From the NCBI RefSeq assembly GCF_000430765.1, contig NZ_KE387243.1:9225-73224 (forward strand): a DNA stretch of 64,000 bases, written 5' to 3'. The translations under genes and the position numbers were made by a program. The stretch is from Peribacillus kribbensis DSM 17871. Its GTDB lineage: Bacteria; Bacillota; Bacilli; Bacillales; DSM-1321. Positions 38,701 to 47,186 of this stretch are shown in pieces (the stretch's first letter is position 1; the number at the start of each line of letters is the position of its first letter). Below the pieces are notes generated by a model, which searched no databases, had not been told where the DNA came from, and saw only the letters and a program-made list of their open reading frames with translations.

Positions 38701-38751
38701 TGTAAACGCTTAAAAATAATTGTTGACAGAAAATTTTAAACATTGTAACAT
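38701..38751 (+). promoter_or_regulatory. Sugar ABC operon promoter with cre-like site
   Basis: TGTAAACGCTTAAA (38701-38714) resembles a CcpA cre. It is followed by -35 TTGACA (38723-38728), a 17-bp spacer and -10 TAACAT (38746-38751). The expected start point is near 38758, directly before the second operator. Confidence 0.65.
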
Positions 38752-38760
38752 TTTAACCAG

Positions 38761-38786
38761 AAACCGTGAATACGTTTTCACGGTTT
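38761..38786. promoter_or_regulatory. Probable LacI operator 2
   Basis: 10-bp inverted repeat AAACCGTGAA / TTCACGGTTT with core GAATACGTTTTC (38768-38779), which shares ten of twelve bases with operator 1. It lies immediately after the predicted transcription start, a typical repression site. Confidence 0.65.
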
Positions 38787-38815
38787 ATTCAAAAACAAGG
38801 GGGTTCTATGAAAGT

Positions 38816-40195
38816 ATGAGAAAAGTATTCTTGTTTATGACAATTGTGGCTTTAGCTTTATCCTTAATTGGATGTAAATCTAAAGGAGCCAGCAGTAATG
38901 AGAAAATCGTAATTTGGACCCAAGCTTCAGCAGATCACCCAGAAGGCAAAATGTTTGCAGACCGAGTGAAAAGTTATAATGAAAAACATCCAAGTGGACC
39001 AAAAGTGGAAATTCAAAATATTACACGCGCAGGCGCTGGTTCTGGTTACATAGATAAATTAAATGCAGCAATTACAGCAAACAACATGCCTGACATATTT
39101 ACACTTGATGGGCCTGACATTGCAGCATATGCTGACTCAGGACTTCTTGGCGAGTTAGATGACTACATGAGTGACGGATTTAAAGATGGATTTACAAAAG
39201 CTATTGTAGAACAAGGAACCGTTAAGGGGAAGTTTTACGGAATGGGATACTCCGATTCTGGCGTAGCCGTTATGTATAACGAGGATATGATTAATGCACT
39301 TCCTAAAGATGTAAAAGCATTAATCCCAGCAGCCGATCAAGACTGGACTTGGGATCAATTTTTGACACTGACAAGGAAAATCGATGAATTTGCAAAGACC
39401 ACCAACAATCCTGCGTTTGCTAACTATGAAGCGGCTGTCAGTACACTATTAACTGATGTAGCAAGCGGGGTTTATGAAACAGGAACATATTATTTCACAC
39501 CTCTTCTTTGGGGAAATAACACCAACATCGTGGGCAAAGATGGTGTGACTGTAGATGGAGTATTAAATAGCGAAAAGTCGGTGGAGGCTCTAACAAAATT
39601 TGCTCAATTGTTTAAAGAACCAGCTCTAGCTAGTGTATCAGAATCAGAAAAGGCATTTCACTCTGGCAAGACCGCGTTATCTGTCAGCGGTTTCTGGTAT
39701 GTAAATGAATTGACAAATAACTATCCTGACTTAAAGTTCAGAACAGTCCGCTATCCGAAAATGAATAAGGACTTTGATGGTTTATATACACCATCCGGAA
39801 GCTGGGCATTTGTTCGCAATGGTCAAGAGGAAGATGAAAAACGAGCTAAAAAAGTAGTTGAAGTCATGGAATGGTTGAATAATGATGAAGCATCAAAAGA
39901 GTATTATCATAAGAATGGATCAATTCCTACAAGGGTCAATTCTATATCCGAAATCGATACCAAAACTGATAATAAGTACCACAACGAAGCTTGGACAGTT
40001 TTAAAATATCAAGTTGAAAACACCAATAAAGCCCGTCCTGTATCTCCAGGATACCCGTACCTTTCTGAAACATTTGCAAAAGATATACTTTTAAAGATTG
40101 CGCAAAATAAAGTAACAGATTCAGCAACCATCAAAAAATACACTGATGATGCAGTTAAAAAGATTGATAAGGAATTCGAGAAATATAGAAAGTAA
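38816..40195 (+). CDS. Sugar ABC transporter substrate-binding lipoprotein
   Basis: 459 residues, extracellular solute-binding family 1. The signal peptide ends at the lipobox LIGC, Cys20. The mature part begins EKIVIWTQASADHPEGK and contains NMPDIFTLDGPDIAAYAD, typical of oligosaccharide binding proteins. ATG 38816 follows AAGGGGG at about 12 nt; an ATG at 38808 meets a stop after two codons and the longer frame from 38720 lies upstream of the promoter's start point. With GH32 in the same operon, sucrose or fructo-oligosaccharides are the likely ligands. Confidence 0.9.
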   Translation: MRKVFLFMTIVALALSLIGCKSKGASSNEKIVIWTQASADHPEGKMFADRVKSYNEKHPSGPKVEIQNITRAGAGSGYIDKLNAAITANNMPDIFTLDGPDIAAYADSGLLGELDDYMSDGFKDGFTKAIVEQGTVKGKFYGMGYSDSGVAVMYNEDMINALPKDVKALIPAADQDWTWDQFLTLTRKIDEFAKTTNNPAFANYEAAVSTLLTDVASGVYETGTYYFTPLLWGNNTNIVGKDGVTVDGVLNSEKSVEALTKFAQLFKEPALASVSESEKAFHSGKTALSVSGFWYVNELTNNYPDLKFRTVRYPKMNKDFDGLYTPSGSWAFVRNGQEEDEKRAKKVVEVMEWLNNDEASKEYYHKNGSIPTRVNSISEIDTKTDNKYHNEAWTVLKYQVENTNKARPVSPGYPYLSETFAKDILLKIAQNKVTDSATIKKYTDDAVKKIDKEFEKYRK

Positions 40196-40259
40196 TTTTG
40201 AGATAAAGAGAGTGGGGTCTCCTACCTCACCTCTTTATTTATAAAAAGGATGTGAAAAC

Positions 40260-41204
40260 ATGAAATTAGAGAAAAGAAGCCCGTTCATACAAGTGAGAAA
40301 TACAACGGAACATTATCGGCAAAGCCAGCATTATAAGAAGGGTGAAGTAATTTCGGCTTACGGCTTTTTAACTCCAGCCGTGATTCTTGCACTTTTGTTC
40401 ATCGTTCTTCCAATCATCTTGGCCTTTACGTATGGATTTACCGATTATTATTTATTAAAGCCTAATGATAAACATTTTAACGGCTTAGATAATTTTAAAC
40501 AAATGCTGTCTGATGATGTATTGAAACAAAGTTTTCTCAATACCATTAAATTCGTCGTCCTGGTTGTCCCGCTTCAGCTTTCTATGGCACTCGGTTTAGC
40601 CTTAATCGCGAATAAGAAAATAAGAGGCGTCGGTGTTTTCCGAACCGCATATTTTTCACCGGCCGTTCTATCCTTGGTCGTCATCTCAATCCTTTGGACG
40701 GTGATGTTGAACCCGACATCAGGACTTATCAATGAAATCTTATCGAATCTGGGAATTGGAAAACAGCCTTTCCTCTCAAGTGCTTCCCAAGCTATGTATA
40801 CTATTGTTTTCATTTCCGCCTGGTCCGGTTGTGGATACCAGATGATGATCTTTTTAGCTGGGCTAAAGAACATTGACCATCAGATGTACGAAGCGGCAGA
40901 AATTGATGGCGCCAATCCTTTTCAAAAGTTTTTTTATATCACACTACCATCATTGAAACCAATAACGATGTTTTTGGTTATCACTACGACCATTCAGGCC
41001 TTTAAACTGATTGTTCAGCCAATGGTCATGACAGGCGGAGGTCCTGATTACTCAACAATGACTATTTTGCAATATATCTATGAATACGGATTCCGTCATA
41101 GAAATATTGGATATGCGTGTGCAATCACTTTGATGTTTACGTTGTTTCTGGTAATCCTATCTATTGGAATTAAAAAGTTATTTAGAGAGGAGAACGTTGC
41201 ATGA
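40260..41204 (+). CDS. Sugar ABC transporter permease (MalF/UgpA type)
   Basis: 314 residues, six membrane helices, BPD_transp_1 domain with the EAA loop EAAEIDGANPFQKFFYITLPSLKP. It forms the pore with the next gene, whose start overlaps its stop by four bases. No ATPase gene is in the operon; a shared MsmX-type ATPase elsewhere is expected, as in other Bacillus CUT1 systems (family knowledge). Confidence 0.92.
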   Translation: MKLEKRSPFIQVRNTTEHYRQSQHYKKGEVISAYGFLTPAVILALLFIVLPIILAFTYGFTDYYLLKPNDKHFNGLDNFKQMLSDDVLKQSFLNTIKFVVLVVPLQLSMALGLALIANKKIRGVGVFRTAYFSPAVLSLVVISILWTVMLNPTSGLINEILSNLGIGKQPFLSSASQAMYTIVFISAWSGCGYQMMIFLAGLKNIDHQMYEAAEIDGANPFQKFFYITLPSLKPITMFLVITTTIQAFKLIVQPMVMTGGGPDYSTMTILQYIYEYGFRHRNIGYACAITLMFTLFLVILSIGIKKLFREENVA

Positions 41205-42034
41205 AAATGGTAAAGAAGTGCTTGTTTTATATAGTAGCCATAGCGATCGCTCTTCAATTTATTACTCCACTGGTATGGATGGTGCTTTCTTCTTTTAAGA
41301 TTGACGAGGTTATCTACAAGGACATTGGCAGTATTTATGCTATATTCCCTAGATTTTCCGATCTTTCCTTGAAGTCTTATACGGAATTATTGGGTTTCTA
41401 TAATATTTTTCGAAATCTATTAAATAGTCTCCTTTACGCATCTCTCACTGTTGTGTTCGGATTGACAATCAATTCGTTAGCGGGATATGCACTAGCCAGA
41501 TTTAAATTCCCATTTAAAGATGGAATTCTAATTTTTATTATTGCTTTAATGATTGTACCGGTTGAAGCGACCATTCTTCCTTTGTTCTCAGTAGTGAATG
41601 AAATGGGTCTAATTAATACGATACCCGGGTACCTTCTTCCTTTTATCGTAAATGTGATGAATATTTTCTTATTCAGGCAGCACTTTCTATCATTCCCCGG
41701 CGAACTCATTGAATCAGGGAAAATAGATGGTCTAAGTGAAATTGGCTGTTTCTTAAGGATTGTTATTCCATCCAGCCTGAATATGTATATCACAGTAGGA
41801 ATTCTAACATTCCTCGCTTCTTGGAACGATTTCTTATGGCCGGTCATGGCTTTATCGAATGCAGATCTAATGCCCATCCAAGTGGCTTTGAATGCTATTT
41901 TTAGTGATACATATAACATTTTTACAAGCCATATCATGGCTGCGTTAACAATTGTCACTATACCAATTGTGATACTATATATTATTTTTCAGAAATATAT
42001 TGTTGAGGGCTCAGTCCAAAGTGGAATTAAATAA
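41201..42034 (+). CDS. Sugar ABC transporter permease (MalG type)
   Basis: 277 residues, six membrane helices, with the EAA-type loop ESGKIDGLSEIGCFLRIVIPSS. ATGA overlap with the preceding permease shows translational coupling. It ends 12 bp before the GH32 gene. Confidence 0.92.
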   Translation: MKMVKKCLFYIVAIAIALQFITPLVWMVLSSFKIDEVIYKDIGSIYAIFPRFSDLSLKSYTELLGFYNIFRNLLNSLLYASLTVVFGLTINSLAGYALARFKFPFKDGILIFIIALMIVPVEATILPLFSVVNEMGLINTIPGYLLPFIVNVMNIFLFRQHFLSFPGELIESGKIDGLSEIGCFLRIVIPSSLNMYITVGILTFLASWNDFLWPVMALSNADLMPIQVALNAIFSDTYNIFTSHIMAALTIVTIPIVILYIIFQKYIVEGSVQSGIK

Positions 42035-42046
42035 GAGGGGTGCACA

Positions 42047-43489
42047 ATGAATCGATTACAAAAAGCGAACGAATATATACAGCAAAGTAAAGAGAAAGTG
42101 ACTAGCAGGCCATTATATCATTTCTCTCCTGAAATCGGGTGGATGAATGATCCAAATGGATTTATTTTTTTCGAAGGGGAGTACCACCTTTTTTATCAGC
42201 ATAACCCTTATGATATTGTTTGGAATGATATACATTGGGGACATGCAAAAACAAAGGACTTTATAAATTGGGAGTATCTGCCTGAGGCGCTGGCTAATGA
42301 TAAGGCGTACGATACAAACGGCTGTTTCTCAGGAAGTGCCATTGAAAAAGAAGGGAAATTATATGTGATGTATACTGGCCATATTGATCCGAATCTTGGA
42401 TTTGATAGAGATGAGCCAGAGATTTCGCAGAGTCAGTGTCTAGCATATTCAAGTGATGGGGTGAATTTCGAGAAGTATCCACTAAATCCGGTAATTGGAA
42501 AAAAGCAGCTTCCAGAGGGTTACTTGATCTGTGATTTTAGGGATCCCAAGATACTTGAAGTTGACGAAGTTTTTTACTGTGTTTTGGCAGTAAGAAACGA
42601 GCAGCGACGCGGTGAAATTCTTATGTTTAAGTCCCACAACTTGTTAGACTGGACGTTCCATTCATCGATTTATCAGACGAAGTTTGATGATAATACATTA
42701 TTGGAATGCCCTGATTTGTTTCGGATTAATGACAAGGATGTATTGTTATTTTCGGAAATGCCATGTGACCCCGAATATAGTGATCAAATTAAAAATAAAA
42801 CTGCCTACGTGATTGGGGAAATGGACTTTGAACATGGTGTGTTTACAACACACAAAAAAGGACTGCTAGATTATGGTCATACCTTTTACGCTCCTCAATC
42901 GACACAAGGTAAAGACGGAGAAAGAGTATTAATGGGATGGATGCATCGCTGGCACGATACTATGCCTCCGAAAGAATATGGATACAACGGAATGATGTCC
43001 ATTCCTAGACAGCTAAGTATAAAAAATTCTGTATTATTTCAAACGCCTTTTATCGATCATCAAAAGTATTTTCGAGAATCTGAAGTTTTTGAGAATATTA
43101 ACTTGCAGTCGGAAATGAATATTGCTGGGACTGAAGCAGGATACTTAAAGGTTATATCAAACGAAAATACAAAGAAAATCACCATTGAGTTAAACAAAAA
43201 CGAGGAAAAGTCCACAAGTTTTGAGTTTAATTTAGAGAAAAACATACTATTAATTAATTCTGATTATGGTTCTCAGGAACCAATTGTCCTTGACAACTGC
43301 TTTGGTGCTTTCAAGGGAGAGAAGACGCTAGAATTTTATTTTGATTTACATTCTGTTGAATTGTTTCTCAATTCGGGGGAAAAAGTTGTTAGCTTTACAG
43401 CTTATGACCAAAATAAAGGTACGGGCATATCCATTACGGGTGTGAAGACGGAATTAAAAGAAGTTCGGTTTGAAGCTTTTGGATCTTAA
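42047..43489 (+). CDS. GH32 beta-fructosidase (sucrose/fructan hydrolase)
   Basis: 480 residues, five-bladed propeller family GH32 with a C-terminal beta-sandwich. The nucleophile is Asp35 in WMNDPNG, RDP occurs at 165-167 in the transition-state stabilising motif, and the acid/base Glu220 lies in LECPDLF. There is no signal peptide, so it acts on imported sucrose or fructo-oligosaccharides in the cytoplasm. Because uptake is by an ABC transporter rather than PTS, the substrate is probably not 6-phosphorylated. Last gene of the operon. Confidence 0.93.
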   Translation: MNRLQKANEYIQQSKEKVTSRPLYHFSPEIGWMNDPNGFIFFEGEYHLFYQHNPYDIVWNDIHWGHAKTKDFINWEYLPEALANDKAYDTNGCFSGSAIEKEGKLYVMYTGHIDPNLGFDRDEPEISQSQCLAYSSDGVNFEKYPLNPVIGKKQLPEGYLICDFRDPKILEVDEVFYCVLAVRNEQRRGEILMFKSHNLLDWTFHSSIYQTKFDDNTLLECPDLFRINDKDVLLFSEMPCDPEYSDQIKNKTAYVIGEMDFEHGVFTTHKKGLLDYGHTFYAPQSTQGKDGERVLMGWMHRWHDTMPPKEYGYNGMMSIPRQLSIKNSVLFQTPFIDHQKYFRESEVFENINLQSEMNIAGTEAGYLKVISNENTKKITIELNKNEEKSTSFEFNLEKNILLINSDYGSQEPIVLDNCFGAFKGEKTLEFYFDLHSVELFLNSGEKVVSFTAYDQNKGTGISITGVKTELKEVRFEAFGS

Positions 43490-44195
43490 ACGGGGCCCTA
43501 CACCATCAAAGTAAATAATGTGCCAATATGATGCCGATTTAAAAGTAGGAAGTAGACAGACAAGTTTGTCGCTTTCTTTTAAAAAATAATAGATTCTATT
43601 TTATTGAAGTAGTATGCACCACAATTTTTTAAAACATCGGAAATAGATTATTACCTATAATTTATTTGATATCTTATGCGGGACGCTCTTGGGGGCGTCC
43701 TGTTTGCATAGTGACTTTATATCATGATGTCAATCGGATTCGGAAATTTTCTTGCTAACCAATGGTTTATAACTAAGAATTTATTTAGCTGTCAAAATAG
43801 AACAAAAAATGGTAACAGTACTTTGAACAAACGTTTAATAAGAATAAATAAGAAACCCACTATATAAGGATTTCAGCCAATAAAGTATTAAATACATGTT
43901 GAACATCTATGGTCCCAATGTTTAGGTTAATGCTCACTTGAATTTCCTTCCATGTTATATTCACACCTAACGACCTGAAGGGGAGGAGCTACTGCTTTGA
44001 ATGCAGAAATCCTATGGAGGCAAACAGTAATGTTGAGAAAATCTCAGAGAAGGATACTTAGCTGGTGGGGAGGCCTTCTCTTCTTATTACAATAAAGTCC
44101 TAATCCCTAAATAGGTCTTTCTTTTACACCTGATTATATCCACCATATTTTGTTAGATGTATGCCCCCATGTCTTAAACATGAGGGCGGCGAAAG
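43490..44195. other. 706-bp gap: terminator, a doubtful 21-codon ORF, hairpins
   Basis: A terminator lies at 43679-43704. At 44030-44095 a 21-codon frame (MLRKSQRRILSWWGGLLFLL plus Gln) has GGAGG 9 nt before its ATG; it overlaps a GAGAAGG/CCTTCTC hairpin (about 44055-44089) and could be a tiny cationic-hydrophobic peptide or chance. A CCCCCATGT/ACATGAGGG hairpin lies near 44165-44188. No ordinary gene is present. Confidence 0.35.
43679..43704 (+). terminator. Terminator-like hairpin after the GH32 operon
   Basis: GGACGC (43681-43686) / GCGTCC (43695-43700), followed by TGTTTG. It is 190 bp after the GH32 stop. Confidence 0.6.
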
Positions 44196-44390
44196 TTATG
44201 CTTTGAAAGGCATGATATTTCCACAAGATGCACAAGTAAATAGGTTAATTGCGTTTCCAGTAGCAGCCATGATTGCAGGTGGATTTTGGTTAGTGTCCAC
44301 TACAGAAATAAAATGTGCTGTTCCTGGCTCAGGATTCATTCTTGATATATTTATACCTTCACAATGAGTACATTTAGTTGGATGTGCCAT
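44196..44390 (-). CDS. Small zinc-ribbon-like protein
   Basis: 64 residues with two CxxC knuckles, Cys7/Cys10 (KCTHC) and Cys53/Cys56 (TCASC), flanking a short beta-rich middle, so a zinc ribbon is likely. I start at the ATG at 44390, preceded by AGAGGTGAAAATC; a codon three positions earlier is also open. Such single-domain ribbons are often of unknown function. It stands alone between the GH32 operon and a phage relic. Confidence 0.65.
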   Translation of the reverse strand: MAHPTKCTHCEGINISRMNPEPGTAHFISVVDTNQNPPAIMAATGNAINLFTCASCGNIMPFKA

Positions 44391-44501
44391 GATTTTCACC
44401 TCTTTTCCTAACTTAGTATATTCGACACGTTTTTTTTATATTCCTTTTTACTAGATATATAGTGATATAAATTATCGATAATTAGAGGTTGGTGACATGT
44501 A

Positions 44502-44669
44502 ATGAACGAAAAACAGAAACGATTTGCTGATTATTACATTGAGACAGGAAATGCCGGTGAAGTTTATGCCAGGGCAGGCTAAAAGGTGAAGAATCCTGAC
44601 GTAGCTAAGGTGGCTGCTAGTAGGCTGTTAACCAATGTTAACGTTAAAACAAATATCGACAACATTTAA
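44502..44669 (+). pseudogene. Phage terminase small subunit remnant
   Basis: The frame begins MNEKQKRFADYYIETGNAGE and runs 26 codons to a TAA at 44580. It then continues in the same frame KVKNPDVAKVAASRLLTNVN to a second TAA at 44667. The first part is the N-terminus of phage small terminases (Terminase_2 type); the in-frame TAA stands where the family has Tyr (AGY), a TAT-to-TAA nonsense change. A typical product is two to three times longer. No other phage gene is nearby. Confidence 0.75.
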
Positions 44670-44745
44670 ATGGCTTTTCATCAACAGTGAAAATGTTATT
44701 AAAATCGTTTATCCGTACTTGATTTTTATATGCAAAAACAGTTAA

Positions 44746-44774
44746 TTGAAAAATTTGTATATTAAAAATATAAT
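44746..44774 (+). promoter_or_regulatory. Near-consensus sigma-A promoter of the ddp operon
   Basis: TTGAAA (44746-44751), exactly 17 bp, then TATAAT (44769-44774). Transcription should start near 44781. Confidence 0.8.
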
Positions 44775-44784
44775 GAAAATTAAG

Positions 44785-44808
44785 TATATTTAACAAAAGT
44801 TAAATATA
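44785..44808. promoter_or_regulatory. Candidate operator at the ddp promoter
   Basis: Perfect 10-bp inverted repeat TATATTTAAC-AAAA-GTTAAATATA at the predicted transcription start, directly before a GAAAGGAGG ribosome site. It is a likely repressor site; the regulator is not known. Confidence 0.55.
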
Positions 44809-44825
44809 GTGAAAGGAGGTTAAAG

Positions 44826-45468
44826 ATGTAAGGGCATAAAAATGAAGTGCCAAAAACCGGGATGGGTGAGCCTCTTGTTTCATTAACAGCCACTTAGACA
44901 AAAATTAAATTTTATCCTTACTATCACCATTTACCCGGATCTTCCAGCGAGATTTTCTTACATCAAGGAGCAGTTGAAAGATTGTATAAAGCAGCCGGAT
45001 TACTCCCACCGATACTAAATCTGTTCTTTTGGATGGCTGAAGGTCCTATGAAACACAATATGCAATCTATCACAATACGAAAAAAATGTTTCAACAAATG
45101 GGATACTCCCCCAAAAAACCGATGAGGAGCTTACTAAATACGTCGCAAATCCTTCAAAAAGCCCGTTTTCCCCTTTTCCTCATTTAACAGGAGGAGCTGT
45201 AGACGTTACTATGGCTGAGCGATGAAAATGGATGGCTGAATATGGGTACTGACTTCGATGAATTTCATGAAAAAGCCAAATCAAATTGGTTTGAATTGAA
45301 ACCCCTTTTAACTTCAACCTAGAAAACCGCAGATTATTAAAACACACTATGGAAAGTGCTGGTTTTACTTCATACGAACAAGAATAGTGGCACTTCGATT
45401 TAGGTAATCAAAGCTGGGCATGTCTAACAGATAATATCCCCATTTATGCTTATATCGACAGAATGTAA
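44826..45468 (+). pseudogene. ddpX/vanX-type D-Ala-D-Ala dipeptidase, decayed
   Basis: After a perfect ribosome site the ATG at 44826 is followed at once by TAA. The readable pieces are VanX family: YYHHLPGSSSEIFLHQGAVE, PFPHLTGGAVDVTMAE (zinc ligands His and Asp), GTDFDEFHEKAKSNWFELK, NRRLLKHTMESAGFTSYEQE and WHFDLGNQSWA (catalytic Glu and zinc His region). In the last, EEWWHF reads E-stop-WHF. A TAG at codon 23 and several frameshifts also break it. VanX-type enzymes cleave D-Ala-D-Ala. It sits where ddpX sits in the E. coli ddpXABCDF operon, first before a peptide transporter. Confidence 0.82.
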
Positions 45469-45563
45469 TGCTACATAACTCCAAGTACCAGCATCAACAA
45501 AATTTCCCTGAACTTCTGAATATCAATCACATCTTTTCTAATATTCTTATGAGGAGGACTACT

Positions 45564-47162
45564 ATGAAAAAAAAGTTATTCATTTGGATATTGATTATGG
45601 CTGTTATTGCCATGCTAAGTGCTTGTACAAAAAATGCCAATTCGAATGCAAATAGCACAAAAAACGAAGCCAATACAGCTGCAGAGAAAAATGGCGGCAC
45701 CAATGATAGATTAACAGTGGGCATCATGGCTGACCAAGGCACCTTGGACCCTGCAGTTACGATGGACAACTCTGCGTGGAAAATCACCTATCCAGCCTAT
45801 GAACGTTTAGTTGATTATGACGGTTCTTCCACAAATGTTAAGCCAGGTTTAGCAAAAGAGTGGAAGGTAAGCAAAGACGGAAAAACATGGACGTTTACAC
45901 TTAATGAAGGACATAAATTTGCCGATGGAAGTTCAGTTGATGCGGAAGCTGTAAAGTTTAGTTTCGAGCGCTTATTAAAAATAGGCAAAGGCCCCTCCGA
46001 GGTATATGGTGTGATTTCACAAATTAAGGCAGAAAATCCAACTACAGTAACCATGGTACTTAAGGAAAACTTTCCTCCATTCCTATCAACATTAGCCGCC
46101 AACTATGGAAACATTGTCAGTCCAAAGGTAAAGGAACATGAAGTCAATGGAGATCTAGGCCAGAACTATCTAGCTAACAACACGATGGGCAGCGGTCCTT
46201 ACAAGATGGCTAATTGGAAAAAAGGAGAATATATTCAATTAGGCCTCAACCCCAACTCCAGGGTAAAACCGGCAATAAAGAATGTATATTTTAAGATCGT
46301 CGGAGATCCTTCTGCGCAAAAACTGCAGCTTGAAAAAGGTGATATTGACATAGCAGAGGGAATCCCAGTCGAACAGTTAAAAAGCCTTAAGTCGGCGAGT
46401 AATGTGACCGTATTACAAAGGCCTAGTTTATTGGTAGACTATGTCTATATCAATACCAGTAAAGGAAATAACGCGTTGAAAAACGTGAAAGTACGACAGG
46501 CATTAAATTATGGTATTGATTATAAATCGTTGATTGATGCGGTTCAGCAAGGCCTAGCTACGCAAATGCGCGGCCCCATTCCTAAAGGTTTATGGGGATA
46601 TGACGATCAAGCCAAACAATATAACCATAATGTAGATAATGCGAAGAAGCTATTAGCTGATGCAGGCGTAAAAAATCTTACTTTAAATTTACTTTACTCG
46701 GATAATAAAACCTGGTGGGAAACCGAAGCGTTAACGATTCAAGCTAATTTGGCTGAAATTGGAGTCAAGGTTAAATTAAAAAAGGTTGCCTATGCAATGT
46801 CACGGGATATGATCGACAAAGGCGATTTTGATTTGGCGCTCGGAGTCTGGAGCCCAGACTTTGGAGATCCTTATGCCTTTTTAAATTACTGGCTGGACTC
46901 CAAGAATTTCGGTTTATCCGGTAATCGTGCTTTCTATAAAAATACTGAAGTTGACACCCTGCTTCATCAGGCTGCAACTATTAATAATCAGCGTGAACGG
47001 GAAACCATTTATAAAAAAGTACAAACGATTGAGTTAGATGATGCACCTTATATTCTTCTGTATCAAAAGGATTTCATGCTTCCTATGAGCAAAAAAGTTA
47101 ACGGCTTTACTTACAACCCAATGCTTGAAGGCATCTATAATTTAGCAGAAATATCGAATTAA
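45564..47162 (+). CDS. Peptide ABC transporter substrate-binding lipoprotein (DdpA-like)
   Basis: 532 residues, SBP family 5. The signal peptide ends in the lipobox LSAC with Cys21, followed by a Asn/Thr/Lys-rich linker. Family blocks include GLAKEWKVSKDGKTWTFTLN and VKVRQALNYGIDYKSLI. The ATG at 45564 has GAGGAGG 8 nt upstream; the longer frame reaches into the dipeptidase relic. Position behind a VanX/DdpX remnant suggests D-Ala-D-Ala or another D-residue dipeptide as ligand (inference). Confidence 0.92.
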   Translation: MKKKLFIWILIMAVIAMLSACTKNANSNANSTKNEANTAAEKNGGTNDRLTVGIMADQGTLDPAVTMDNSAWKITYPAYERLVDYDGSSTNVKPGLAKEWKVSKDGKTWTFTLNEGHKFADGSSVDAEAVKFSFERLLKIGKGPSEVYGVISQIKAENPTTVTMVLKENFPPFLSTLAANYGNIVSPKVKEHEVNGDLGQNYLANNTMGSGPYKMANWKKGEYIQLGLNPNSRVKPAIKNVYFKIVGDPSAQKLQLEKGDIDIAEGIPVEQLKSLKSASNVTVLQRPSLLVDYVYINTSKGNNALKNVKVRQALNYGIDYKSLIDAVQQGLATQMRGPIPKGLWGYDDQAKQYNHNVDNAKKLLADAGVKNLTLNLLYSDNKTWWETEALTIQANLAEIGVKVKLKKVAYAMSRDMIDKGDFDLALGVWSPDFGDPYAFLNYWLDSKNFGLSGNRAFYKNTEVDTLLHQAATINNQRERETIYKKVQTIELDDAPYILLYQKDFMLPMSKKVNGFTYNPMLEGIYNLAEISN

Positions 47163-47186
47163 CATCATTGTTTGGGAGTGTTTCTC

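Noticed and set aside
44161-44195. IS200/IS605-type end hairpin (CCCCCATGT/ACATGAGGG)
   Set aside because: The hairpin is suggestive, but no transposase or tnpB sequence is nearby; it may simply terminate the small zinc-ribbon gene.
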